Positions 53,600 through 61,662 of a DNA stretch of 64,000 nt are shown here, piece after piece. The notes below the pieces were generated by a model. It made no database searches. It was not told the DNA's origin and saw nothing but the letters and a program-made list of their open reading frames with translations. The stretch is from assembly GCF_017874715.1 (NCBI RefSeq), contig NZ_JAGGLR010000005.1, forward strand, positions 372,001 through 436,000. Direction: 5' to 3'. The position numbers and the translations under genes are program-made. The stretch comes from Streptomyces iranensis. Lineage in GTDB: Bacteria > Actinomycetota > Actinomycetes > Streptomycetales > Streptomycetaceae. Every line of letters begins with the position of its first letter. Within the stretch, counting starts at the first letter, position 1.

Positions 53600-54397
53600 G
53601 TGGCAGACGATAAGGAGAGATTCAGCAACGGTTCCATCGGGTCGTACGCAGCCGTCGGAGACAGCTTCACCGAGGGCGTCGGCGACCCCGGCCCTGACGG
53701 GGTGTTCGTCGGCTGGGCCGACCGGCTCGCCGTCCTGCTGTCCGACCAACGACCCCACGACGATTTCCGCTACGCCAATCTGGCCGTACGCGGTCGACTC
53801 CTTGACCAGATCGTGGCCGAGCAGGTGGCCCGCGCCATCGAACTCGGCCCGGATCTGGTCACCTTCTGTGCGGGGGGCAATGACATCCTGCGCCCCGGCA
53901 GCGACCCCGACGATGTGGCCGAGCGCTATGAGGCGGCCGTCGCCGACCTCCGGGCGCGGGTGGGCACCGTGCTGGTGTGCACCGGCTTCGACACCAGAGG
54001 GGTGCCGGTGCTGCGCCATCTGCGGGGCAAGATCGCCACGTATACGGCGCATGTGCGGGCGATCGCCGACCGCCACGGCTGCCCGGTGCTCGACCTGTGG
54101 TCGCTGCGCTCGGTGCAGGACCGCCGGGCCTGGGACGCCGACCGGCTGCATCTGTCGCCGGACGGGCACACCCGGATCGCGCTGAGAGCCGGTCAGGTGC
54201 TCGGCCTGGACGTCCCGGCCGATCCCGATCAGCCCTGGCCCCCGGAGGGGCAGCGCACCGCGGCCGAGGTGCGCCGGGACAACATCCACTGGGCGCGCGA
54301 ATATCTGGTGCCCTGGATCGGCCGGCGGCTGCGCGGAGAGTCGTCGGGTGACCATGTGGAGGCCAAGCGGCCCGATCTGCTGCCGCTGCGGCCCTGA
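53600..54397 (+). CDS. SGNH/GDSL hydrolase family protein
   Basis: A 265-residue esterase/lipase-like hydrolase. Block I is AAVGDSFTEGVGD with nucleophile Ser22, block III CAGGNDIL (about 92), and the catalytic Asp/His block V DADRLHLSPDGHTRIA (about 180). There is no signal peptide, so it acts in the cytoplasm, which is typical of this large Streptomyces subgroup. GTG 53600 follows TGTCCCGAC with no strong ribosome site. The substrate is unknown. A 14-base tandem duplication covers its stop codon, and a hairpin separates it from the convergent ATPase gene. Confidence 0.9.
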   Translation: MADDKERFSNGSIGSYAAVGDSFTEGVGDPGPDGVFVGWADRLAVLLSDQRPHDDFRYANLAVRGRLLDQIVAEQVARAIELGPDLVTFCAGGNDILRPGSDPDDVAERYEAAVADLRARVGTVLVCTGFDTRGVPVLRHLRGKIATYTAHVRAIADRHGCPVLDLWSLRSVQDRRAWDADRLHLSPDGHTRIALRAGQVLGLDVPADPDQPWPPEGQRTAAEVRRDNIHWAREYLVPWIGRRLRGESSGDHVEAKRPDLLPLRP

Positions 54398-54423
54398 ACG
54401 ATCCGTGACGAACGATCCGTGAC
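54396..54423. repeat. 14-bp tandem duplication covering the SGNH stop codon
   Basis: GAACGATCCGTGAC occurs twice in direct contact (54396-54409 and 54410-54423). The first copy overlaps the TGA stop. Confidence 0.85.
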
Positions 54424-54439
54424 CCGAAGCGGTCCCGGA

Positions 54440-54508
54440 GGAATAGGGGCAGACCCCCGTTGGCGCCCCGAGGCTGACCGCCCGGTGCGCTGTCGCTGCC
54501 CCTATTCC
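54440..54508. terminator. Long-loop hairpin between convergent genes
   Basis: A perfect 13-bp stem (54440-54452 with 54496-54508) encloses a 43-base loop between the stops of the SGNH hydrolase (54397) and the minus-strand ATPase (54549). It is a candidate bidirectional terminator. Confidence 0.6.
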
Positions 54509-54548
54509 CTCGGCACCGCTCGTCCGTCGTGTCGTCGCCGCAGGGGCG

Positions 54549-55013
54549 CTATATCGCCAGGTAGGCCCAGACGGCGCGGCCCGCGCCCCCCTGGTTCGGC
54601 CTGACCCCCCAGGCCTCCGACATGGCCTCCACCAGCATCAGCCCGCGGCCGCCCTCCTGGTCGGCGCTCACCGACCGGGCCTCGGGCACCGTGCGCGCAC
54701 AACCCTGGTCGGCCACCTCCAGCCGCAGCCGGGTGCCTATGAGCTGGAGTGAGCAGCGAACGTCCTCGCTGGAGGTGTGGCGCACCGCGTTGGTGAAGAG
54801 CTCGGAGACGATCAACTCCGCGCTGTCCCGGGTGTCCTGGTCGATGCCCCATGAGCCCAGCCGCCGGACGACATGCCTTCTCGCCTCGGCGACGGACGTA
54901 CTCAGCGCCGGCAGACGAAACACGTCGTGGCGGGGCGGAGCGACCACGGTGCCGCCGCGCCCTAACCGGAGAGCCTCATAGGAAGGAGCCACGCCGACAC
55001 TATGCTCTGTCAC
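54549..55013 (-). CDS. Anti-sigma-type ATP-binding protein of a WhiJ-like triad
   Basis: A 154-residue GHKL ATPase: N-box ELIVSELFTNAVRHTSS (about 68-84), G1 VADQGCARTVP (about 102) and GGRGLMLVEAMSE (about 120). AbaA-type ATPases of this kind are found in Streptomyces developmental and antibiotic-control loci together with an XRE regulator and a DUF397 protein, exactly as here. GTG 55013 is used; the frame extends to TTG 55028 and a shorter start exists. It is divergent from the XRE gene, with a 15-bp palindrome between them, which suggests shared control. Confidence 0.82.
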   Translation of the reverse strand: MTEHSVGVAPSYEALRLGRGGTVVAPPRHDVFRLPALSTSVAEARRHVVRRLGSWGIDQDTRDSAELIVSELFTNAVRHTSSEDVRCSLQLIGTRLRLEVADQGCARTVPEARSVSADQEGGRGLMLVEAMSEAWGVRPNQGGAGRAVWAYLAI

Positions 55014-55035
55014 GCTCGCGTATGGCAAGGTTCAA

Positions 55036-55050
55036 TCTGTAAATTACAGA
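55036..55050. promoter_or_regulatory. 15-bp palindrome in the divergent XRE/ATPase promoter region
   Basis: TCTGTAAATTACAGA is a perfect palindrome around a single central A, in a locally AT-rich segment between the divergently transcribed ATPase (starts 55013) and XRE regulator (starts 55129). It is a good candidate operator for the XRE protein. Confidence 0.6.
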
Positions 55051-55128
55051 ATCGCAAGCGCAGGCTGTTCGGAATGCTGAGCCCATGCCAGACTGCTGTG
55101 TCGTGAAGGTACTTGGAGGGGGACGGTA

Positions 55129-55995
55129 GTGGCGGATGCGCGGGCGGGCGGAGCCCCGACCGTCCTGCGAGTCGTGCTCGGCAAACGGCTCCAGGACCTT
55201 CGGGAGAAGGCCGGGCTGTCGTTCGAACAGGCCGGGCGCGCCCTGGACGTCACCCATGCCACGATCCGGCGGATGGAGAAGGCCGAGGTCGGCCTGAAGC
55301 TCCCGTACGTCGAGAAGCTGCTGCGGACGTACGGCGTCGCCGACCCCGAGGAGGTCGAGGGGTTCCTCTCCCTCGCGCGCGAGGCCAACAAGGCCGGCTG
55401 GTGGCACCGGTTCCGCGACGTCCTGCCGGAGTGGTTCAACACCTTCGTCAGCCTGGAGGTCGAGGCCAATCTGGTCCGGGCCTACGAGCCGCACTACATC
55501 CCAGGGCTGCTGCAGACCGAGGGCTACGCCCGCGCGGTGCTCCGCGCGGGCATGCCGCATGCGCCCGAATCGGAGATCGAGCGCAACGTGGCCCTCCGGA
55601 TGGAGCGCCAGGCGCTGCTCGCCCGGGACAACCCGCCGATGCTGTGGGTGGTCATGGACGAGACGGTGGTGCGCCGCCCCATCGGCGGCGCCGAGACCAT
55701 GCGTGCCCAGATCACACGGCTCATCGAGGAGGCCGAGGCGCCTCATATCCGCCTGCAGATCATGCCGTTCGACGCCGGTCCGCACCCGGCGATGTACGGG
55801 CCCTTCCATATCTTCCGGTTCCCGATCCCGGAGCTGCCCGATATCGCGTACACGGAGACGCTCGTCAGCGGCTCCTACTTCGACCAGCGCGATGACGTAT
55901 CGGCGTTCCTGGAGGCCCTGGACCGGATGTGCGCGCAGGCCGCGCCTGCACAGACGACTCAGGCGATTCTGAGTCGCATTCGCAAGGAGATCTGA
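55129..55995 (+). CDS. XRE-family regulator with DUF5753 (WhiJ/BldB-partner type)
   Basis: A 288-residue regulator: an N-terminal helix-turn-helix (LGKRLQDLREKAGLSFEQAGRALDVTHATIRRMEKAEVGLK, about residues 17-57) and a C-terminal DUF5753 domain (about 95-285, FNTFVSLEVEANLVRAYEPHYIPGLLQTEGYARA). This two-domain type is strongly expanded in Streptomyces and works with small DUF397 proteins. GTG 55129 follows GGAGGGGGA. It is followed 3 bases after its stop by the DUF397 gene, whose ribosome site lies inside its 3' end, so the two are co-translated. Probable target: the palindrome upstream of its own start. Confidence 0.92.
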   Translation: MADARAGGAPTVLRVVLGKRLQDLREKAGLSFEQAGRALDVTHATIRRMEKAEVGLKLPYVEKLLRTYGVADPEEVEGFLSLAREANKAGWWHRFRDVLPEWFNTFVSLEVEANLVRAYEPHYIPGLLQTEGYARAVLRAGMPHAPESEIERNVALRMERQALLARDNPPMLWVVMDETVVRRPIGGAETMRAQITRLIEEAEAPHIRLQIMPFDAGPHPAMYGPFHIFRFPIPELPDIAYTETLVSGSYFDQRDDVSAFLEALDRMCAQAAPAQTTQAILSRIRKEI

Positions 55996-55998
55996 ACG

Positions 55999-56250
55999 AT
56001 GGATCGCATATGCGGGAGCCGCGTCTACAGTGGCATGCCGGCAAGGGACCTCGGCAGCGAGGGCTGGCACAAGCCGTGGAGCGGTGGCAATGGGGGAAGC
56101 TGCGTCGAGGCGATGAGACTGACGGACGGACGGGTGGCGCTGCGCCAGTCGACCGACCCGGACGGACCGGCCCTGATCTACACCCATCTGGAGATGAAAC
56201 GCTTCATCCAGAGTGCGAAGGCCGGGGAAGCGGACTTTTTGTTTCTGTGA
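55999..56250 (+). CDS. DUF397 protein
   Basis: An 83-residue small protein with the family pattern WHKPWSGGNGGSCVEAM, then VALRQSTDPDGPALIYTHLEMKRFIQSAKAGEADF. DUF397 proteins are partners or antagonists of DUF5753-type XRE regulators. The GGAG ribosome site overlaps the end of the XRE gene. The 3' terminal 47 bases overlap, on the opposite strand, the end of the STM4011-type gene. An N-terminal extension (MDRICGSRVYSGMPARDLGSEG) is longer than in many DUF397 proteins. Confidence 0.88.
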   Translation: MDRICGSRVYSGMPARDLGSEGWHKPWSGGNGGSCVEAMRLTDGRVALRQSTDPDGPALIYTHLEMKRFIQSAKAGEADFLFL

Positions 56251-57187
56251 TGTCCTCCGGGACGTCCGGTTCTGTGACGCTCGTCGTGACCAGGGGGATC
56301 GAGGGGGAAACAGTGTGACCGACCGACCATGAAGTGACCGGCGGGGGCGGCGCCGGGACGCGTTCCAGCACACCGCCCGCGAACACGTCGTACAGCGGAA
56401 GCGACTCCAGGTGCACATAGCCGATATGGCAGTCGCAGACGGCCCGTGGGCACCGGCGGGGCCGTAGCGCCGCGCGGTACGACCCGTCGTAGAGATTGCC
56501 CAGTTCGGCAGGGACGAAATGGCAGCGGCGCACCGTGCCGTCGCCGTCCACCGAGATCACCGAGGCGCCGGTCCGGCATGGCAGACCGGCGCTTCGGTGC
56601 GGATGGCGGCTGTAGCCGAAGAGCGGGTCCAGCTCGGTCCACTCGGCCGCCTCGGCGTCGGTGTAGGTATGGCCCTCGGCCGCGTTCACCCACAGATACA
56701 CCTGCTCGGGCAGGTCTGCGCGGAGTCGGCGGGCCTGGTCCAGATGGGCGGGCAGCCCCACGATGCCGACGCTGTGGCGCACCCCGCGCGTGGCCAGCTC
56801 CCCGCACTTGGCGAGGAACCGGTCGTACGGCGTCTGGTCCGGGTGGTAGGTGCACCACAGGGCGAGGGTGGCGGGGTCCGCCTCGGCCGTCCAGCCGGTA
56901 CGGCAGCTCAGATTGGTCTGGATGGCCACCCGCTGGACATGCGGCAGATGGCTGAGCTCGATGAGCGCCCGGCGGTACCAGGAGCGCACCAGCCCCTCGC
57001 CCCACGGGGTGAACAGCACCGACAGCCGGTCGCCGGTCTGCTCCGCCGCCCAGGCCGTGAACCGCTCCAGCGCGGCGCGGTCGGCGCGCAGCCGCTCCGG
57101 GCTGTCCCGGCGCTTGGCGAACGGGCAGTACGGACAGTCGTAGTCGCACGAGGCGAGCGGACCCCGGTACAGAATGGTCAAGTCCAC
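56204..57187 (-). CDS. STM4011-family radical SAM protein
   Basis: A 327-residue radical SAM enzyme with cluster Cys14, Cys18 and Cys21 (CDYDCPYC), followed by the barrel with FTPWGEGLVRSWYRR and QTNLSCRTGW, and a later Cys pair in CPRAVCDCHIGYVHL. GTG 57187 is chosen: GAGGGG is 9 bases upstream and the protein then begins MDLTILYRGPL, a natural family start. GTG 57202 and 57193 are in frame. The last ~45 residues (after LYDVFAGGVLERVPA) are a Pro/Ser/Thr-rich tail that overlaps the DUF397 gene on the other strand, so the ancestral stop may have been lost. It is the last gene of the STM4011-4015 operon. The reaction is unknown. Confidence 0.85.
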   Translation of the reverse strand: MDLTILYRGPLASCDYDCPYCPFAKRRDSPERLRADRAALERFTAWAAEQTGDRLSVLFTPWGEGLVRSWYRRALIELSHLPHVQRVAIQTNLSCRTGWTAEADPATLALWCTYHPDQTPYDRFLAKCGELATRGVRHSVGIVGLPAHLDQARRLRADLPEQVYLWVNAAEGHTYTDAEAAEWTELDPLFGYSRHPHRSAGLPCRTGASVISVDGDGTVRRCHFVPAELGNLYDGSYRAALRPRRCPRAVCDCHIGYVHLESLPLYDVFAGGVLERVPAPPPPVTSWSVGHTVSPSIPLVTTSVTEPDVPEDITETKSPLPRPSHSG

Positions 57188-57198
57188 GCCCACGCCCC

Positions 57199-58569
57199 TC
57201 ACTTCAGGTCGTACGCGGCCATGGCGGCGCGCACGGCAGGCGAGAACAGCTCGGGGCCCAGGGCGTCGGAGTGCGCCAGCCCCTCGGGGGACAGCCGCAG
57301 GTGTCCGGGGGCCGCGTCCGGGTCCAGCCAGCCGCGGCCCCGGAACCGGGCCAGCTCGGCGGGGAAGTCCTCGGCCGGATCGGTGCCGAACCGGGCCCGG
57401 TACTCCGCCGCCGCCATGCCCTCGGCCTGGAGGACGGACTGCAGCAGATGGCGCCGGCGGGCCTCGTCGCCCGTCATCCACCGGCCGTGCTCGGCGCGGG
57501 CGAAGTCGGCCGCGGGCCGGGAGACATAGTCGTCGACGATGCCGCGTATCTCCCGCATGTCGACCGCGTAGTCGAACGAGTAGTGCAGGGCGGAGGTGTA
57601 GGAGCGGGCGCCGCAGCCGAGGCCGACCATGCCGTCCGTCTGGCAGGCGTGGTCCTCCCCGCCGGTGGCGGGCGCGCCCGGGGCGCGGAACATCCGCATC
57701 GAGACCTGCTCATAGCCGTGGGCGAGCAGATGGTCGCGGCCCGCGCGGTACAGCCGCAGCCGCCGCTCGTCCCACTCCGGGTCCCACGCCGGGTCCCACT
57801 CCGCCTCCGGCTCCCTGGCCTCCTTACGGCCGAGCCCGGTCAGCGGGCGGACATAGAGGGGATAGAGATACAGCTCCTCCGGGCGCCAGGCCAGGGCGGC
57901 GTCCAGGGAATGGCGCCAGCTGTCCGCGGTCTGACCGTCGATGCCGTAGATCAGATCGATGTTGAGCACCGGGATGCCCGCCTCCCGGATCCGGCCCAGT
58001 GCCGCCTCCACATCGGCCCGGCGCTGCGGCCGCACCGCCGAGCGCGCCTCCGCGTCGACGAAGCTCTGCACCCCCAGGCTCAGCCGGGTGGCGCCGCGCC
58101 CGGCCAGCACCGCCAGCCGGTCGGCCGTGGCGGTGGCCGGGGACGCCTCGACCGAGAGCGGCACCGCGCCCAGGTCCGCGCCCATCCCCTTCTCGGCGAT
58201 GTCGCAGAGCCGCTCCAGCTCGGCCGCCTCCAGGAACGTCGGGGTGCCGCCGCCGAACGCCGCGGCGGCGAACCGGGCGTCCGCGCCGAGCGCCTCGCGC
58301 ACCGCCCCCGCCTGCCGCTCCAGCGCGTCCAGATAGGCGGTCACCAGCCCCTCGGGGGCGCCGATCCGGGTGAAGAGGTTGCAGAAGCCGCAGCGCACCT
58401 CGCAGAAGGGGATGTGCAGATAGAGCGACAGCGCGTCCCTCGGCTCGGCCGCCCACAGCTCGCGCAGCGCGGGGCGCTCCACGAGCGGCCGGTAGGCGGT
58501 CTTGTGCGGATAGGCGTAGACGTACGACTGGTAGGGGCGGACGGTGGAGTCGAGCGTGCTGATGTTCAT
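57199..58569 (-). CDS. STM4012-family radical SAM protein (HemN-like)
   Basis: A 456-residue radical SAM enzyme of the HemN-like group, with cluster Cys56, Cys60 and Cys63 (CEVRCGFC), AFGGGTPTFLEAAEL (SAM binding, about 110), SVEASPATATADRL and SLGVQSFVDAEARSAVRPQ. It ends with a HemN_C-like domain. The coproporphyrinogen-type second SAM ligand set is not obviously complete. As in other STM4012 proteins, haem biosynthesis is therefore not assumed. ATG 58569 overlaps the stop of the STM4013-type gene by 4 bases. It ends 11 bases before the STM4011-type start. Confidence 0.88.
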   Translation of the reverse strand: MNISTLDSTVRPYQSYVYAYPHKTAYRPLVERPALRELWAAEPRDALSLYLHIPFCEVRCGFCNLFTRIGAPEGLVTAYLDALERQAGAVREALGADARFAAAAFGGGTPTFLEAAELERLCDIAEKGMGADLGAVPLSVEASPATATADRLAVLAGRGATRLSLGVQSFVDAEARSAVRPQRRADVEAALGRIREAGIPVLNIDLIYGIDGQTADSWRHSLDAALAWRPEELYLYPLYVRPLTGLGRKEAREPEAEWDPAWDPEWDERRLRLYRAGRDHLLAHGYEQVSMRMFRAPGAPATGGEDHACQTDGMVGLGCGARSYTSALHYSFDYAVDMREIRGIVDDYVSRPAADFARAEHGRWMTGDEARRRHLLQSVLQAEGMAAAEYRARFGTDPAEDFPAELARFRGRGWLDPDAAPGHLRLSPEGLAHSDALGPELFSPAVRAAMAAYDLK

Positions 58570-59390
58570 CGGGCCTCGAGGAAGAAGTGGGTGTACGGCA
58601 CGGTCCAGACGGCCTCATGGCCGAGCCGGTGGCCGGTGTAGCCGTCGTCGCCGTACGCGGTGCCGTGGTCGGAGCAGACGATCGCGAAGGCGGGACCACG
58701 GCGGCTCAGGGCGGCCAGCAGCCGGTCGACATGGCTATCGACGTACTCCAGCGCGGCGGCGTGGGTGGCGCGGGTGTCGCCCGCCTCGCGGGTGGCCCCG
58801 GGCAGATGGAACCAGTTGGGCTGGTGCAGCGCCGAGACATTGACGAAGAGGAACAGCCGGCGGCCGGGGTCCAGACCGGCGATCACCTGCTCGGCGCGGT
58901 CGATCTGCGCCTCGAAGGAGGTGGCGGAGGTGACGCCGAACTCCGGCTCCCAGTGGCTCTCCTGGAAGTAGCCGGGCAGCACCGAACCCAGCGGCCCCCG
59001 CTGGTTGAAGAAGCCGACCCCGCCGACGCACACCGTGTGATACCCGGCCGCCGCGAGCCCCGACACCAGATCGGGGGTCTCGAAGACATAGGTGCCCGCC
59101 GCGGTGGTCTCGCTGCCCGCGAAGCGGGCCGCGAACAGCCGGCGGTGCGGTCCGGGGGCGGCCGGGGTCGGCAGGAAACCCGCGAACATCGCCTGGTGGG
59201 AGGCGTAGGTGAAGCTGCCGGGGGCATGCCGCTCATCCCAGACGCCGCCCGGCATCCGGGCGCTGAGGTGCGGGGTCCGTCCGGCGGCCGCCAGTTCGGC
59301 CGCCACGTCGTGGCGCAGGGTGTCGAGGGTGAGCAGCAGCAGGTCGTGGCTGCCCACCACCTCGTTCATATCGGGCTCAGACAACGGCAT
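58566..59390 (-). CDS. STM4013-family alkaline-phosphatase-fold hydrolase
   Basis: A 274-residue protein with the metal-binding layout of sulfatases/phosphodiesterases: LLLLTLDTLRHDV (first metal Asp, about residue 18), GSFTYASHQAMFAGFLP (nucleophile Thr/Ser region where sulfatases have CxPSR), and CSDHGTAYGDDGYTGHRLGHEAV (Asp-His pairs near the end). The lack of the CxPSR motif argues against a classical sulfatase. ATG 59390 has AGGAGG 9 bases upstream and overlaps the STM4014-type gene by 14 bases; ATG 59369 is an alternative. Confidence 0.84.
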   Translation of the reverse strand: MPLSEPDMNEVVGSHDLLLLTLDTLRHDVAAELAAAGRTPHLSARMPGGVWDERHAPGSFTYASHQAMFAGFLPTPAAPGPHRRLFAARFAGSETTAAGTYVFETPDLVSGLAAAGYHTVCVGGVGFFNQRGPLGSVLPGYFQESHWEPEFGVTSATSFEAQIDRAEQVIAGLDPGRRLFLFVNVSALHQPNWFHLPGATREAGDTRATHAAALEYVDSHVDRLLAALSRRGPAFAIVCSDHGTAYGDDGYTGHRLGHEAVWTVPYTHFFLEAR

Positions 59391-60504
59391 CGGGGTGGGC
59401 CTCCTCGCGGGCGCGGAGCACGGCGGCGACCTGGGCCGCATAGGTGTCAAGACCCTCCGCGCCACTGACGGGCAGACCGGTCAGCCGGGGCAGCAGATCG
59501 CCGAACGCGTTGACCTCGCCCACGGCGAACCGCCGCCACCCCGTGCCGGGCAGCAGATCCACCCCGACGCACATGGTGCGCGGGAAGCGCTCCGCCGCCC
59601 GCTCCGCGGTGCCCAGCACCTCGCTCCAGGCCACCCCGGCCGCCTCCGCCGCCGCGCGGGCGGCGGCCAGATCGCCGCGCACCCCGCCGAGATGGAGATT
59701 GGTCATGGGGGAGCGGCTGGTGCGCACCACGGCATGGGTGGCCCTGCCTCCCACCACCACGACCCGCAGATCGGCCACCCGCTTGTCCTGGGCCGCCTTG
59801 GGCAGCCAGCGCTCGATGTGCAGCCCGTCCGGCGCCAGGGTGTCGACGATGGCGGCGATCTCCGCCTCGCTGTCGTACCGCCGCACCCGCAGCGAGTTGA
59901 ACAGCCGGCCGTCCTCCGTGCGCTCCACGGAGGTGGTGGCCCGCACCCGGCCGGGGCCCGCCGTCTCCATGGCGAGCACCCCGGACGCGGACGAGCCGTG
60001 GGCCAGTTTCACGAAGGCGCGCCGCAGCCCCGAGGTGCCGAGCGCGGCCCGCACATCGTCCCAGCCGCGCACCGGCGGCGCCTGCGGCCCGGAGGTCGGC
60101 GAGGGCGGGACCGGGACGCCCGCGGCGTCCAGTACCCCGTGGCACAGCCGCTTGTCGAACAGGACGGCCAGCTCGCCCGGGTCGTTCAGCAGCGTGGCCC
60201 CGGCCGTGCGCGCCGCCGCCGCGATACCCCGGACGGCCTCGGTGAACCGCGCGTACCAGCGGCCGGTGCCCTCGACCCGGGTGGGGTCGCAGGCGCCGCG
60301 CAGCAGCCACTCCACCTCCTCGTCCTCGCCCGGCGAGTCGATCCGTACGATCTCGGCGGGCTCGAACGCGGCGCCGTCGGTCAGTACGTCGCGCCAAGCC
60401 AGCATCCGGGGCGGGGGCAGCCCGGCGGTCACGACGGCGTCGGTGAACATCTCCACCCGTCGGCCGCCCGGATTGCCGACCACGGCGAAGCGCGTCTCAT
60501 TCAT
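59377..60504 (-). CDS. STM4014-family ATP-grasp-like protein
   Basis: A 375-residue protein with ATP-grasp layout: an N-terminal Rossmann-like domain (RFAVVGNPGGRRVEMF), the clamp segment LFDKRLCHGVLDAAGVPVPPS (about 120), FVKLAHGSSASGVLAME (about 170), DLRVVVVGGRATHAVVRTSRSPMTNLHLGG (about 245-275), and the catalytic acidic FAVGEVNAFGDLLP (about 335). ATP-grasp enzymes ligate carboxylates to amines or thiols. Together with two radical SAM proteins this makes a peptide- or metabolite-modifying system conceivable. No signal sequence. The gene is 18 bases downstream of the STM4015-type gene. Confidence 0.82.
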   Translation of the reverse strand: MNETRFAVVGNPGGRRVEMFTDAVVTAGLPPPRMLAWRDVLTDGAAFEPAEIVRIDSPGEDEEVEWLLRGACDPTRVEGTGRWYARFTEAVRGIAAAARTAGATLLNDPGELAVLFDKRLCHGVLDAAGVPVPPSPTSGPQAPPVRGWDDVRAALGTSGLRRAFVKLAHGSSASGVLAMETAGPGRVRATTSVERTEDGRLFNSLRVRRYDSEAEIAAIVDTLAPDGLHIERWLPKAAQDKRVADLRVVVVGGRATHAVVRTSRSPMTNLHLGGVRGDLAAARAAAEAAGVAWSEVLGTAERAAERFPRTMCVGVDLLPGTGWRRFAVGEVNAFGDLLPRLTGLPVSGAEGLDTYAAQVAAVLRAREEAHPDAVV

Positions 60505-60522
60505 GAACGGGAGCCTTCCCGG

Positions 60523-61461
60523 TCACTCGTTGGCGGCGGTGTAGCGGTCGCCGCTCGCGTACTCGTAGGGCTTCACGGACATCTCGACCTTCACCCCGGA
60601 CGGCTCCAGGGCCCCGCGCAGCCGCTGCTCCATGGGTGCGGAGACCCAGTTGTGGTCCAGATCGAGCCGCTGCAGGTGGGTGAGCGGCTGCCCGTCGAGC
60701 AGCGCCGCCGCGCCCTCGTCGGTGAGCACCCCCATGGACAGGGCGAGGGATTCGAGCTGGGCGACCACAGGGGCCGCCGCCATGGCGACCGCGATCTCGT
60801 CCTGGATCTCGCTGTTCTGCACGCCCAGGTGGCGCAGCGCGGGGAACCTACCGGCGCTCAGGATCGGGGCGAGGTCGGCGACGGTGGCATCGCCCCCGTA
60901 CTCTTCCACACCGAGCCACATCTCCAGGTGCTCGAGCGCGGGAAGGTCGCTGGCGGCGACCCCGCGCACCACCGCGCCGGGCAGCCCGCCGGTCTCGAAG
61001 CGGAGCGTGCGCAGGTTGGCATGGGTCACGGCGGGGAAGGACAGCTTGCTCCCACCGCGGACGCTCAACTCGCGCAGGCCGGGATAGGCATGGAGGAGCG
61101 GTGTCACATCGGACTGCTCGATCCAGGAGATCTCCGACTCCTCCGCGGTCATGTCGCCGATGAAGACCGCCTCCAGCGAGGTCAGCCGGTCTTTGGCCAT
61201 GAGGAGCGGCTCGATGACTGCGTCGGCATCGCTTTCGTAGATCTCGTCCCATTGACCGATGATCAGCGCGCGCACCCGGTGGGGGGCCACCGAGGTCAGG
61301 AAGTGGTGGAAACGCTCATCGAAATCGTATTTCCCATCGGCGGGGGCGGAGATCCGCCAGGCGACGGTGTCCGGCTCGGGCAGCGAGACCTCCTTGTCGG
61401 GCAGCGGGACGTCGAAGGCCGGAAGGCCGTGGAATTCGTTCAGGTGGTCCAGGATTGACAT
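60523..61461 (-). CDS. STM4015-family leucine-rich-repeat protein
   Basis: A 312-residue protein whose C-terminal two thirds (about 85-290) consist of about seven irregular leucine-rich repeats, for example LTSLEAVFIGDM, LRELSVRGGSKL, LEHLEMWLGV, LRHLGVQNSEI and LQRLDLDHNWV. The N-terminal 80 residues form a small domain (VAWRISAPADGKYDFDERF). There is no signal peptide or membrane segment, so it is a cytosolic binding scaffold or a modification substrate. ATG 61461 has AGGAG 9 bases upstream; the longer open frame to 61605 lacks a ribosome site. First gene of the STM4011-4015 operon, divergent from the hypothetical pair at 61663. Confidence 0.82.
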   Translation of the reverse strand: MSILDHLNEFHGLPAFDVPLPDKEVSLPEPDTVAWRISAPADGKYDFDERFHHFLTSVAPHRVRALIIGQWDEIYESDADAVIEPLLMAKDRLTSLEAVFIGDMTAEESEISWIEQSDVTPLLHAYPGLRELSVRGGSKLSFPAVTHANLRTLRFETGGLPGAVVRGVAASDLPALEHLEMWLGVEEYGGDATVADLAPILSAGRFPALRHLGVQNSEIQDEIAVAMAAAPVVAQLESLALSMGVLTDEGAAALLDGQPLTHLQRLDLDHNWVSAPMEQRLRGALEPSGVKVEMSVKPYEYASGDRYTAANE

Positions 61462-61662
61462 GAGCGGTATCTCCTGATGTGTTCGCGTGGGCGTGCCTGA
61501 TTCCGTATGGCGTGCGAAGAGTTGTATCAAGCGCCACCGACAGCCGTTCCGGTGGGCGTTGCCGGGGACGGCGTTGTCGGTGCCTCCCTGTAGCGTCATG
61601 ATCATCGACCGGCCCTCGCGTGGCTCGGTGGGTCAACACGGCTTTGGTGAAAGGGAATTGGC

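Noticed and set aside
57199..58569. Coproporphyrinogen III oxidase (HemN) call for the HemN-like gene
   Set aside because: Its fixed place in the STM4011-4015 operon and divergence outside the radical SAM core favour the STM4012 family.
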